NCBI RefSeq assembly: GCF_002217355.1
Contig: NZ_MUHA01000007.1
Coordinates: forward strand, 431,519 to 495,518
Length of the DNA stretch: 64,000 nucleotides
Source: Flavobacterium oncorhynchi
GTDB lineage: Bacteria; Bacteroidota; Bacteroidia; Flavobacteriales; Flavobacteriaceae
Direction: 5' to 3'
Shown: positions 1 through 7,773 of the stretch, one piece after another
Numbering within the stretch: the stretch's first letter is position 1
Layout of the letters: each line of letters starts with the position of its first letter
Program-made: the position numbers and the translations under genes
The notes under the pieces: model-generated
What the model was told of the DNA's origin: nothing
The model's input: the letters and a program-made list of their open reading frames with translations, nothing else
Database searches by the model: none

Positions 1-936
1 CATCTTACAAGAGCGCCGTCTCTTCGAAATACATTTTCAAATTCACGTTTAAATAATAATATAGTAAACGGAATAGAAAGTGAAAACATTAGCAGTGCTG
101 AAGCCAATTATGTGTATAGTTCTCCAAAGCTTAAAATGCGATTAACAGCTTTTTACACTTTAATTAAAAACACTTCAAAAACGTCTTTTTTTTATGCCGA
201 AGGAATTTTTGATAATGGCGCAGGTTATGATGCAACAGATGCTTTTGTAAGTCAGACTTTAACACATTTAGATAAGAAAAATACTGGAGCAGAGTTGAGT
301 TTTGAATATCAAATCTCATCAACATTAAAAACAACGTTAAGTGCCACTTACGGTAATTATATTTACAGCAGTAATCCAAATGTATCGATTACAAATGATG
401 CAAATGCAGCAAAAGATGGTGCACAAACTACTTTTGACTTTGGCTCCGCCTATCTTAAAAACTACAAACAATCTGGAACACCTCAAAGCGCCTTTTCAGT
501 TGGTTTAGAATATCGTGATCCTAAATTCTGGTGGATTGGAACTAATATAAATTATTTGACAGATAATTATATTGATGTTTCTCCAATTTCTCGAACTTCT
601 CAGTTCTACATTAATCCCGCAAATGGATTTCCTTTTCCCGAAGCAACATCTGAAAGAGGAAATGAATTATTAAAACAAGAAAAATTTGATCCTGTAAGCT
701 TATTAAATGTTAGTGGCGGAAAATCTTGGAGGGTTCATAAAAAATATATCGGACTTTTTGCCAGCGCTAATAATGTTTTGAATTCAATATATAAAACTGG
801 CGGTTTTGAGCAGGCGCGGAATGCAAACTTTAGAGCCTTAAATCAAGATGTATCCAGCGGAACGCCTTCTTTTGGACCAAAATATTACTATGGTTACGGC
901 AGAACTTATTTCTTAAATCTCACAATCGGTTTATAA
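1..936 (+). CDS. TonB-dependent outer-membrane receptor, C-terminal part (5' end outside window)
   Basis: The reading frame is open from base 1, so this is the last 311 residues of a larger protein; an internal ATG at 112 is not the start. The sequence alternates short beta strands rich in Tyr, Phe and Asn with polar turns, as in the barrel of TonB-dependent receptors. It ends with a strand (GRTYFLNLTIGL) of the kind recognised by the outer-membrane assembly machinery. Such receptors import siderophores, vitamins or glycans using TonB energy. The plug domain and TonB box lie upstream, so the substrate cannot be named. The following gene encodes a DUF5689 lipoprotein, a common partner of this receptor class in Flavobacteriia, and the 17-base gap suggests co-transcription. 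Family assignment is fairly sure; specificity is unknown. Confidence 0.85.
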   Translation, partial: HLTRAPSLRNTFSNSRLNNNIVNGIESENISSAEANYVYSSPKLKMRLTAFYTLIKNTSKTSFFYAEGIFDNGAGYDATDAFVSQTLTHLDKKNTGAELSFEYQISSTLKTTLSATYGNYIYSSNPNVSITNDANAAKDGAQTTFDFGSAYLKNYKQSGTPQSAFSVGLEYRDPKFWWIGTNINYLTDNYIDVSPISRTSQFYINPANGFPFPEATSERGNELLKQEKFDPVSLLNVSGGKSWRVHKKYIGLFASANNVLNSIYKTGGFEQARNANFRALNQDVSSGTPSFGPKYYYGYGRTYFLNLTIGL

Positions 937-953
937 ACGAAAATTTATTTATC

Positions 954-2303
954 ATGAAAAATATAATCCTAAACTCATTTTTTGCGTCATTATTACTATT
1001 TGTTTTAGGCTGCAACACCGAAGTTGAAATCCCAAAACTAGTTTGTACACAACCAGATTTTACAGTAAATAAAACAGTCGAAAAAGTGTACGAACTTTCG
1101 AGCAGTGCGGCAAAGCAATATTTGTATGATGATATTATTGAAGCTTATGTAGTATCGAGTGACGAAGGAGGAAACTTTTTTAAAACCATTTCACTGCAAA
1201 CAAAAGCAACAGCTAACAGCCCTGCAGTGGGGTTTAGTGTTCCAGTTGATGTTTCTAATACTTATATTGATTATCGTTTGGGGAACAAAGTTTATGTGAA
1301 ACTCAAAAATCAATTCACGGATTTGTATTATGGAGGTTTAAGAATAGGAAGTTTATACGTTAGCAATTCAGGAGATCCTGCAATTGGCAGAATTTCTCAG
1401 AATGACTTTAAGAATATATTAAATGCCTCCTGTACTACAATTGATGAAAACCAATTAGTTGAATCACTTTCTATAGAAGAGGCACTTATTGATAGTAAAT
1501 TAAATACGTTAATAGAGTTCAATGATGTAGAATTTACGGAAACAGCTCTTGGTCGTCATTATTTTGAAGAATCAAATAACGTGGGAGGGTCAACAAATTG
1601 GAACTTGCGTGATAAAACGGGAAATCAAATTATTTTTAGAACAAGCAGTTATGCAAAATTTGCAGATCATTTTGTGCCAGAAGGAAGTGGAAAGGTTAGA
1701 GGGATTTTAACCAAATTTGGTTCAGATTATCAATTGATGGTACGATCTGAAAATGATGTTGTAATGAATGGGAAAAGAAATACTCCGTTTTTTTCAGAAG
1801 ATTTCCAAACAGTTAAAAACAATGTCAATTTTGCACTTCCCGGTTGGAGTAATATTGTAGAAAAGGCAACAAAATTATGGAAAAGTATAGTTTATGCAGG
1901 AAATGGTTATGCCGAATTTAATACCACAAGCACAACAGCTGCAGAAAATATTGCCTGGCTGGTTTCTCCTAAAATTAATTTAACAGGATATAAGAATGCG
2001 GTATTGTCTTTTAGAAGTGCGCAACATGATTTAAAAGTTGATTCGCCGTTAAATACACTCGAAGTTTATGTTTCAACAAATTTTGATGGTTCGAATATAA
2101 CAAAAGCAAAATGGACAAAATTGGATGCAAAGATTCCGGCGCTTTCAACTCCTGCACGCCAATTTATAAGTTCAGGCGGTATCGATTTATCATCTTATTC
2201 AGGAAATATTCATATCGGCTTTAGATATGTAGGATCTGGAAAAGACAAAACGCTTAATGGTGCTTTTATGGTTGATGATGTAAAGATTTTTGGAGAAAAG
2301 TAA
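954..2303 (+). CDS. DUF5689 lipoprotein with choice-of-anchor-J-like C-terminal domain
   Basis: This 449-residue protein starts with a lipoprotein signal peptide whose lipobox (LFVLGC) puts the modified cysteine at about residue 20. Residues about 35-270 resemble DUF5689, which contains an OB-like fold and is found next to TonB-dependent receptors in Bacteroidota. Residues about 275-449 (FSEDFQT... to ...MVDDVKIFG) look like a choice-of-anchor J / jelly-roll domain, often seen in secreted binding proteins. It lies 17 bases after the receptor gene, so the two are probably one operon for capture and uptake of an unidentified ligand. DUF5689 and the anchor-J-like domain are recognised from memory of the families; the ligand-capture role is inference from context. 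Confidence 0.8.
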   Translation: MKNIILNSFFASLLLFVLGCNTEVEIPKLVCTQPDFTVNKTVEKVYELSSSAAKQYLYDDIIEAYVVSSDEGGNFFKTISLQTKATANSPAVGFSVPVDVSNTYIDYRLGNKVYVKLKNQFTDLYYGGLRIGSLYVSNSGDPAIGRISQNDFKNILNASCTTIDENQLVESLSIEEALIDSKLNTLIEFNDVEFTETALGRHYFEESNNVGGSTNWNLRDKTGNQIIFRTSSYAKFADHFVPEGSGKVRGILTKFGSDYQLMVRSENDVVMNGKRNTPFFSEDFQTVKNNVNFALPGWSNIVEKATKLWKSIVYAGNGYAEFNTTSTTAAENIAWLVSPKINLTGYKNAVLSFRSAQHDLKVDSPLNTLEVYVSTNFDGSNITKAKWTKLDAKIPALSTPARQFISSGGIDLSSYSGNIHIGFRYVGSGKDKTLNGAFMVDDVKIFGEK

Positions 2304-2424
2304 AATAGAGTTCAAAATTCAGTTTTAATCTGTTGCAGAGCATTTTGACCTTTTTTAAGCTTTAAAGTGTTAAATTTTGATAGAATTTTGTATTTTGGTC
2401 ATCCCAAATCAATACAAAAACAAA

Positions 2425-3288
2425 ATGAAAATCTACTTTATTGCCATCATAATGATGGTGTTTCCTTTCTTAGCACATAGTCAGGACGATACTCCTGTGA
2501 AATTAAAACAAATCAACATTGTAAAAACAAATTACCAGAATTCAAAAGACGGTGAAATTGTAAACAAGACAGTTGTATTTAAAGACGGTAAACTTCAAAC
2601 AATTACCACTTCAGACGTTATTCAGCATTTTTTTTATAATAAAAATGGTCTGCTTGATATGACAGTTAAAGACAAAGTGGGCAGCGACTGGAAAGAAGTT
2701 ATTAATTACACTTATAATACCGATAATAACATTACCAAATTTGTAAAAAAATACCAAGAAGGACCTGACTATATAACTAAAGTGGTCACTTTTGTATACG
2801 AAGGAGCTCGCGTAAAAGTAACTACAAAAAAAAGTACCAATCACCAGAATTTAGTTGATGATATCGAATATATTGTAGAAAACGGAATTATTGTAAGACG
2901 CACTTCTCGTGATCGAAACAAGGCAATCATTGGGAAAATCGAATATGTTTACCTAAACGATAATGTATCTAAACATAAAGGATTAGTTGGAGATAAAATT
3001 TCTAAATCATTCACTTATGATGATAAAAAATCTGTCGATCAGTTAATTGTACAAAGCTTGTTTGGTGATAATTATAAAGTAATCGTTCCAATGATTTCTT
3101 ATCATGAAGATGAGTTTAGTTTTGAGTCGATTTCATACAACAACGAAATGAATTTTAGTCCATCATCTACTGTATTAGTTGCTGTAAGCAGAAAATATAA
3201 ATACAACAAATTAAATTTTCCAATTTCGTGTTCGCAAATTGAGGAAAACGGAATCGTAAAAACAGAGAAAACCTTTATTTACGAATAA
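2425..3288 (+). CDS. exported protein of unknown function
   Basis: The frame is open from an ATG at 2377, but the ATG at 2425 directly begins a typical signal peptide (MKIYFIAIIMMVFPFLAHS, cleavage before QDD), so I choose 2425, giving 287 residues. No catalytic motif is visible. The mature part is rich in short segments of the form Y-x-Y-N-x-x-x-N-I and F-x-Y-N-x-N-G (for example around residues 60-110 and 255-275). These resemble degenerate YD/RHS-like beta repeats of secreted Bacteroidota proteins. It is probably periplasmic or surface located. It is separated from the DUF5689 gene by 121 bases and followed by an inverted repeat at 3308, so it is likely a single transcription unit. Function not recognised. 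Confidence 0.7.
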   Translation: MKIYFIAIIMMVFPFLAHSQDDTPVKLKQINIVKTNYQNSKDGEIVNKTVVFKDGKLQTITTSDVIQHFFYNKNGLLDMTVKDKVGSDWKEVINYTYNTDNNITKFVKKYQEGPDYITKVVTFVYEGARVKVTTKKSTNHQNLVDDIEYIVENGIIVRRTSRDRNKAIIGKIEYVYLNDNVSKHKGLVGDKISKSFTYDDKKSVDQLIVQSLFGDNYKVIVPMISYHEDEFSFESISYNNEMNFSPSSTVLVAVSRKYKYNKLNFPISCSQIEENGIVKTEKTFIYE

Positions 3289-3307
3289 ATACGTTTCAAA
3301 TCGTTTT

Positions 3308-3378
3308 TAAGCCATTTGTAAACAAGTTTTATAAAAGAAAATCCTTTGTAAAACATAGTTTATAAATGGCTTATCTTT
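3308..3378 (+). terminator. long inverted repeat with T-run after the exported-protein gene
   Basis: A 15-base arm at 3309-3323 pairs with 3358-3372 with a single G-U-type mismatch; the right arm is followed closely by a run of five T (3376-3380). The loop is long (34 bases). It is probably a transcription terminator for the upstream gene, though the long loop makes this less certain. Confidence 0.5.
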
Positions 3379-3409
3379 TTAAATACAATTTAAAAACCTA
3401 ATTCTATAA

Positions 3410-3439
3410 TTGTAAGTAGCAGGCAAATCATTAAATTTG
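3410..3439 (+). promoter_or_regulatory. Bacteroidota-type promoter of hflX
   Basis: TTG at 3410-3412 is followed after 19 bases by TAAATTTG at 3432-3439. This matches the known Bacteroidota housekeeping consensus (TTG at -33, TAnnTTTG at -7). It lies 16 bases before the hflX ATG. It is the best-matching complete promoter I found in the window. Confidence 0.7.
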
Positions 3440-3455
3440 CAACTTATTCAAAGCT

Positions 3456-4688
3456 ATGTTAGAAAAAGAAGTTATAAATTTTGAGAGAACTGCCATTGTT
3501 GGTATTGTAACTCAAAATCAAAGTGAGGAAAAACTTAACGAATATTTGGACGAATTAGAGTTTTTGACTTTTACCGCTGGCGGTGAAGTTATAAAACGTT
3601 TTTCGCAAAAAATGGAGCGTCCAAACCCGAAGACATTTGTTGGTACGGGAAAAATTGATGAGATCAATCTTTTTGTAAAAGAAAACAATATATCGACTTT
3701 AATTTTTGATGACGAATTGTCGCCATCTCAACAAAAGAATATTTCAAGAATTATCGATTGTAAAATTCTTGACAGAACCAATTTGATTCTGGATATTTTT
3801 GCACAGAGAGCCGAAACTTCGTACGCAAGAACTCAGGTAGAGTTGGCGCAATGCCAATATTTATTACCAAGACTTTCTGGCTTATGGACACACCTTGAGC
3901 GTCAAAAAGGTGGAATTGGTATGCGTGGTCCTGGTGAAACAGAGATTGAAACAGATAGACGTATTGTACGTGATCGTATTTCACTTTTGAAAGATAAGAT
4001 CAAAACGATCGACAAACAAATGAGTATTCAAAGAAGTAATCGCGGAGCAATGGTTCGTGTGGCTTTAGTTGGATATACAAACGTTGGAAAATCGACTTTG
4101 ATGAATGCGATTGGTAAAAGTGATGTTTTTGTCGAAAATAAATTGTTTGCGACTTTAGATACAACAGTTAGAAAAGTGGTAATTAAAAATCTGCCATTTT
4201 TACTTTCTGATACCGTTGGTTTCATCAGAAAATTGCCTACACAATTGGTAGATTCTTTCAAAAGTACACTTGATGAGGTTCGTGAGGCCGATTTACTTTT
4301 GCATGTTGTAGATATTTCGCATCCAGATTTTGAAGATCATATCGAATCGGTAAATCAAACTTTGCAAGAAATTAAAAGCAATGACAAACCAACAATTATG
4401 GTTTTTAACAAAATCGATGCTTACAAACATTTGACTATCGATGAAGATGATTTGATTACCGAAAGAACTAGAAAACATTATACACTTGAGGAATGGAAAC
4501 AAACTTGGATGAGTAATGTTGGAGAAAATAATACTTTATTTATTTCGGCAACACAAAAGCAAAATTTTGAAGAATTTAGAGAAATGGTCTACGAAGCAGT
4601 TCGTCAGATTCATATAACGAGATTCCCGTACAATAAATTTTTGTATCCAGATTATAAGGATGCAGTTGAAAAGGAAGAACAAGAATAA
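3456..4688 (+). CDS. hflX: GTPase HflX
   Basis: This 410-residue protein is a ribosome-associated GTPase of the HflX family, known to split or rescue stalled ribosomes under stress. The N-terminal HflX domain (about 1-190) contains the family motif around GGIGMRGPGETEIETDRR. The G domain follows, with the P-loop GYTNVGKST starting at residue 206 (Lys212), the switch region with DTVGFIRKLP (G3) and NKID (G4). Length is normal for the family (about 400-430). It has its own promoter just upstream and is monocistronic, converging on the DUF3078 gene; a perfect 22-base hairpin separates the two. Assignment is secure. Confidence 0.96.
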   Translation: MLEKEVINFERTAIVGIVTQNQSEEKLNEYLDELEFLTFTAGGEVIKRFSQKMERPNPKTFVGTGKIDEINLFVKENNISTLIFDDELSPSQQKNISRIIDCKILDRTNLILDIFAQRAETSYARTQVELAQCQYLLPRLSGLWTHLERQKGGIGMRGPGETEIETDRRIVRDRISLLKDKIKTIDKQMSIQRSNRGAMVRVALVGYTNVGKSTLMNAIGKSDVFVENKLFATLDTTVRKVVIKNLPFLLSDTVGFIRKLPTQLVDSFKSTLDEVREADLLLHVVDISHPDFEDHIESVNQTLQEIKSNDKPTIMVFNKIDAYKHLTIDEDDLITERTRKHYTLEEWKQTWMSNVGENNTLFISATQKQNFEEFREMVYEAVRQIHITRFPYNKFLYPDYKDAVEKEEQE

Positions 4689-4716
4689 GTTAAGTTTTTA
4701 TAAACTCCTTTTATTA

Positions 4717-4768
4717 AAACACAAAGTTCGCAAAGCTAAATCTATATAGCTTTGCGAACTTTGTGTTT
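4717..4768. repeat. perfect 22-bp palindrome of the CGCAAAG family, between convergent genes
   Basis: Bases 4717-4738 are the exact reverse complement of 4747-4768, with an 8-base loop. The arm contains AAAGTTCGCAAAG, which recurs in the structures at 11048-11140 and, more loosely, 40572-40628. It may act as a bidirectional terminator for hflX and the DUF3078 gene, but there is no strong T-run, so a dispersed palindromic repeat is equally likely. Confidence 0.75.
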
Positions 4769-4827
4769 ATTGAGATATTTTAGTCTAAGTTTTCTTTGCG
4801 CTAAAATTAAGCGGTTTGCAGTTTAAA

Positions 4828-5778
4828 TTAAAACCCAAAATTAACTCCTAAACCAAAAACTTCTCTAGTTTGAAGACCTGCAAACGCATTATCATCATAA
4901 ATAGCTTGGAAGGCTAAGTTTGCTGAAAGGAATTTGTTTATTTTCATAACAATATTCAGCGAGTAATTGATGTCTACATTTTGAGGATCTTCTAAATAAT
5001 TAGAGTAAAGATTTAATGTGTTTTCGGCTGTTACATTCGTCATAATTGCCAATTTGTAATAAACCGAAGCATAAAAACCTAATTCGTATCTCATACTTTT
5101 ACCTTCATCAACACCAAAATAACTGCCGTCTACATATGGCAGACCAGTAAATCTATCGATTCCAGTTGTATAAGCGTTGTCTACAAAAGTGAATTTTGAA
5201 GTTAGAGGTGCAAAATTTATTTTAAGATTGTCATCTTTCGTCCAGTAAACACCTGGACCTGTAGTAAGATAGCCAGGAGACATAAATTTAGTTTGTTCAG
5301 TCCTTATTTGCTTTCCATTGGCATCTTTATCATAAATGTAACCGGTAGAAAATTGTGTTCTAAAATTTAGGAAGTATGAGTAATACCACTGCCCAAAAGC
5401 TTTTTTTCCGACTATAGAGTTGAATTCTAAACGGTCATCTGTTTTCTTTGTGTAGTCATCATTTTTTGTTTGTAGAAGTCCGTAAGAAGCTAAAACTTTA
5501 TTATCCCAAGTTAAGTCTTCTTTTTTGTAATTGAAATCATAATTGATTCCCAAAGTTCCGGAAAAGCTGTCTTCTCCTCCAGCAATCCAATTGTTAAAGC
5601 TTGACTGATTCAGCAAAAGAGACACGGTTCCTTTTGCTTTCCAGCCTTCTTTCTCAATAGTATCATTTATTTTTTTTACCGCTTTTTCGGTATTTTGAAT
5701 TAATTCTTTTTCTGAATTTTGTGCCTGAACAAAAGTAAAGTTCGCTAAAATGAAGAGTAATAACGTCAGCTTTCTCAT
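4828..5778 (-). CDS. DUF3078 domain protein, exported beta-rich outer-membrane-like protein
   Basis: This 316-residue protein has a signal peptide (MRKLTLLLFILANFTFVQAQ). The body matches my recollection of DUF3078, a Bacteroidota family. The strongest cues are a WKAKGTVSLLLNQSSFNNW segment near residue 45, then alternating beta strands (NYDFNYKKEDL, NKVLASYGL, FLNFRTQFSTGY) and a terminal strand ending in Phe (REVFGLGVNFGF). These features suggest a small outer-membrane barrel. It is the last gene of the minus-strand SUF-linked cluster but has its own -7 element just upstream. Function is unknown; association with iron-sulfur genes is recurrent in Flavobacteriia from memory. Confidence 0.8.
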   Translation of the reverse strand: MRKLTLLLFILANFTFVQAQNSEKELIQNTEKAVKKINDTIEKEGWKAKGTVSLLLNQSSFNNWIAGGEDSFSGTLGINYDFNYKKEDLTWDNKVLASYGLLQTKNDDYTKKTDDRLEFNSIVGKKAFGQWYYSYFLNFRTQFSTGYIYDKDANGKQIRTEQTKFMSPGYLTTGPGVYWTKDDNLKINFAPLTSKFTFVDNAYTTGIDRFTGLPYVDGSYFGVDEGKSMRYELGFYASVYYKLAIMTNVTAENTLNLYSNYLEDPQNVDINYSLNIVMKINKFLSANLAFQAIYDDNAFAGLQTREVFGLGVNFGF

Positions 5779-5802
5779 AGTTGTTTAGTTTTAGTGTATA
5801 AA

Positions 5803-5810
5803 CAAATATA
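5803..5810 (-). promoter_or_regulatory. -7 element upstream of the DUF3078 gene
   Basis: The minus strand reads TATATTTG, a full match to TAnnTTTG, 25 bases before the start codon. The -33 position 18 bases upstream reads GTG rather than TTG. Confidence 0.5.
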
Positions 5811-5857
5811 CTAAAAAACTGTTAAAAGCACAGGACTTAAGCGATCGTAAAAGCAGG

Positions 5858-6367
5858 TTATTTCTTAGATTCTTTGTATAATGGTACTGCCGAACAAGCT
5901 TCGCCATACATTATACTTCTTGCAAATGGCTGTAAATAAGTCGCGGCCAAAATATAAGCGCGCATAGGAACTGGCTTTCTTGAACAGCCCTTTACAATTA
6001 CAGGTTTACTTTTGTAGGCTGAATAATCAATTTTACTTAAGATTTCTTCGTATAAACTGGCGTCTAAATCTTCAATAGTTCCATTGACCACTTTTTTAGC
6101 GTATGGTGCCAAATGTACACTTACTAAAATCAATGCCCAAGCCGGAACGATAGCGTCTGTACTGCAATGCACAGCCACATATTGATCTTGGTATTGCGAC
6201 CAATCGTGATTTTTTAAGTGTTCTCTAAAGTCTTTTTCTTTCAATAAAAATCCTTCCAATAGCCATTGTGAAATGTCAATTTGTGTACGGATTCCTTTTG
6301 GATAATAATCCTCAAGATCAAAAACTTCTAAAGCACTATTGGCAACTTTATTGATGATTTCTTCCAT
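5858..6367 (-). CDS. DUF2480 family protein
   Basis: This 169-residue cytoplasmic protein has no signal peptide or membrane segment. It matches the DUF2480 family of Bacteroidota: N-terminal acidic segment, DISQWLLEGFLLKEKDFR near residue 30, a central VAVHCSTDAIVPAWA segment and a C-terminal KGCSRKPVPMRAYI segment. The two conserved cysteines lie in those last two segments. The family has no established function. It sits between the SufT-like gene and the DUF3078 gene in the SUF locus, so a role in or near iron-sulfur metabolism is inferred from neighbourhood only. Confidence 0.85.
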   Translation of the reverse strand: MEEIINKVANSALEVFDLEDYYPKGIRTQIDISQWLLEGFLLKEKDFREHLKNHDWSQYQDQYVAVHCSTDAIVPAWALILVSVHLAPYAKKVVNGTIEDLDASLYEEILSKIDYSAYKSKPVIVKGCSRKPVPMRAYILAATYLQPFARSIMYGEACSAVPLYKESKK

Positions 6368-6389
6368 TCTGTAAGTCTTAAAGTCGAAT

Positions 6390-6435
6390 GTCGAAAGTCG
6401 TAAAGTCCTTTATTTTAGACTTTATGACTTTCAAC
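6390..6435. repeat. inverted repeat between the sufT-like gene and the DUF2480 gene
   Basis: Bases 6390-6407 (GTCGAAAGTCGTAAAGTC) pair with 6418-6435 with only two wobble-type differences; the pairing extends imperfectly outward. It sits between two co-directional genes, so it may be an mRNA processing or attenuating hairpin rather than a full terminator. Confidence 0.6.
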
Positions 6436-6449
6436 TTTATGACTATTTT

Positions 6450-6773
6450 TTAAAGCATTCCTAATTCTAATTTTGCTTCTTCGCTCATTAAATCTTTACT
6501 CCAAGGCGGATCAAAAGTAATTTCTACCTCTACATCTTTGATGTTTTCGATTGTTTTTACTTTCTCTTCAACTTCTCTCGGTAAACTTTCCGCAACTGGG
6601 CAGTTTGGAGATGTAAGTGTCATTAAGATTTTTACTTCATAATCAGTATTAACCATTACATCGTAAATTAATCCTAATTCATAAATATCAACAGGAATCT
6701 CAGGATCGTAAATTCCTTTTAAAACTTTTACGATTGATTCTCCTAATTCGTTTGTATCGATTTCTTGTTCCAT
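6450..6773 (-). CDS. sufT: SufT-like DUF59/MIP18-family iron-sulfur assembly protein
   Basis: This 107-residue protein is a single DUF59 (MIP18) domain, a family that helps mature iron-sulfur proteins in the cytoplasm. Visible hallmarks are the DPEIPVDIYELGLIY segment (residues about 23-37) and TSPNCPVAESLP, placing the conserved reactive cysteine at residue 58. The C-terminus ends with a FDPPWSKDLM motif typical of the SUF-linked members. It is encoded within the SUF locus between sufE and the DUF2480 gene. The name SufT is used for such SUF-linked DUF59 proteins; paralogues in other organisms are called PaaD-like, but nothing here suggests phenylacetate metabolism. Confidence 0.9.
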   Translation of the reverse strand: MEQEIDTNELGESIVKVLKGIYDPEIPVDIYELGLIYDVMVNTDYEVKILMTLTSPNCPVAESLPREVEEKVKTIENIKDVEVEITFDPPWSKDLMSEEAKLELGML

Positions 6774-6790
6774 TTTGTGTATTTGTTTTT

Positions 6791-6896
6791 ACCATTAAGA
6801 GATTAAGAAAATTAAGTTTTACAGTTCGCTTAATTCTCTTTGTAATTACTTAGAAAATTAAGCTCAAAGCTTTATGAACCTTAATGCCTTAATGGT
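6791..6896. repeat. outer inverted repeat spanning the sufE/sufT spacer
   Basis: Bases 6791-6807 (ACCATTAAGAGATTAAG) pair with 6880-6896 with two mismatches, enclosing an AT-rich 72-base centre with further partial pairing. It fills most of the 135-base spacer between sufE and the sufT-like gene. Possible role in processing or partial termination; not demonstrated. Confidence 0.55.
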
Positions 6897-6908
6897 TAAT
6901 TCTTTTTT

Positions 6909-7334
6909 TTAATTTTTATTTTTTGCGTCAAAAGCTAAAGCGTACATTTTGATGTTTTTGATCATCGAAACCAAACCGTTGGCACGTGTTGCTGATAAAT
7001 GTTCTTTTAAACCAATTTCGTCAATAAAATCAGTATCTGCATTTATAATATCTTCTGCTTTTTGATTGGAGAAAGCGCGAATTAAAATCGCAATTATTCC
7101 TTTTGTTAAAATAGCATCACTATCAGCCGTAAAAACAATTTTGTCATTTTTTTGTTCGCCTTGAAGCCAAACTTTAGACTGACATCCTTTGATTAAATTC
7201 TCGTCGGTTTTGTATTCTTCTTTAATTAACGGAAGACTTTTTCCTAGTTCGATGATGTATTCATAACGCTGCATCCAGTCGTCGAACATCGAAAATTCGT
7301 CTATTATTTCGTTTTGAATTTCTTTTATTGTCAT
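6909..7334 (-). CDS. sufE: SufE cysteine-desulfurase activator and sulfur acceptor
   Basis: This 141-residue protein accepts persulfide sulfur from SufS and passes it to the SufBCD scaffold in the cytoplasm. The sequence LIKGCQSKVWL places the acceptor cysteine at residue 51, the same number as in the E. coli protein. The N-terminus (FDDWMQRYEYIIELGKSLP) and C-terminal LSATRANGLVSMI segment are also family-typical. Length matches SufE (about 138-145). It follows a small lipoprotein gene by 2 bases, and sufS lies just before that, so the three are one transcription unit. Confidence 0.96.
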   Translation of the reverse strand: MTIKEIQNEIIDEFSMFDDWMQRYEYIIELGKSLPLIKEEYKTDENLIKGCQSKVWLQGEQKNDKIVFTADSDAILTKGIIAILIRAFSNQKAEDIINADTDFIDEIGLKEHLSATRANGLVSMIKNIKMYALAFDAKNKN

Positions 7335-7336
7335 AA

Positions 7337-7762
7337 TTATTCTTTAGCAAAATCAACCAGTAAATTAACCAGTTTTTCTATTTCCTTTGGAGGAAAACCA
7401 TTGTCGAAACCTTTTGTTTCGTAGGTTTTTTGATTTTGAGTTACTTTTAAATTTCCAATCGCGGCACCGTCGTAAAAACGTTTTTCTGTTGGAGCTTTCA
7501 AATTTGGAATATTTTCTAAATTTATTTTCGAAAATTGAGCGACAATTTGTTTCCATTTTGCCTCATCAATCTTTGTTTCTACAGCTTCCGCATTTCTGCC
7601 ATTGGTAACGGCTGCTGTTTTATTTTGAATAATTATCTTCTTGTAAATTCCTCTTGAAACGGCAGTGTATTCCAATTGTGTTTTGGTCATATCTGCATTT
7701 TTTTGACTAGAACAGCTCGTTCCAATAAAAATAGTTAAGAGTAATAAAGATAAAATTCTCAT
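7337..7762 (-). CDS. small lipoprotein between sufS and sufE
   Basis: This 141-residue protein begins with a hydrophobic signal segment and a lipobox-like GTSC that puts the lipidated cysteine at residue 17. The mature part has no recognised domain. It shows a short beta-rich segment (YTAVSRGIYKKIIIQNKTAAV) and a C-terminal helix (PPKEIEKLVNLLVDFAKE). It is tightly packed between sufS (11-base gap) and sufE (2-base gap), so it is co-transcribed with cytoplasmic iron-sulfur proteins although it appears to be exported. That contrast is curious; the function is unknown. Confidence 0.8.
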   Translation of the reverse strand: MRILSLLLLTIFIGTSCSSQKNADMTKTQLEYTAVSRGIYKKIIIQNKTAAVTNGRNAEAVETKIDEAKWKQIVAQFSKINLENIPNLKAPTEKRFYDGAAIGNLKVTQNQKTYETKGFDNGFPPKEIEKLVNLLVDFAKE

Positions 7763-7773
7763 ATAAAAGGTTT

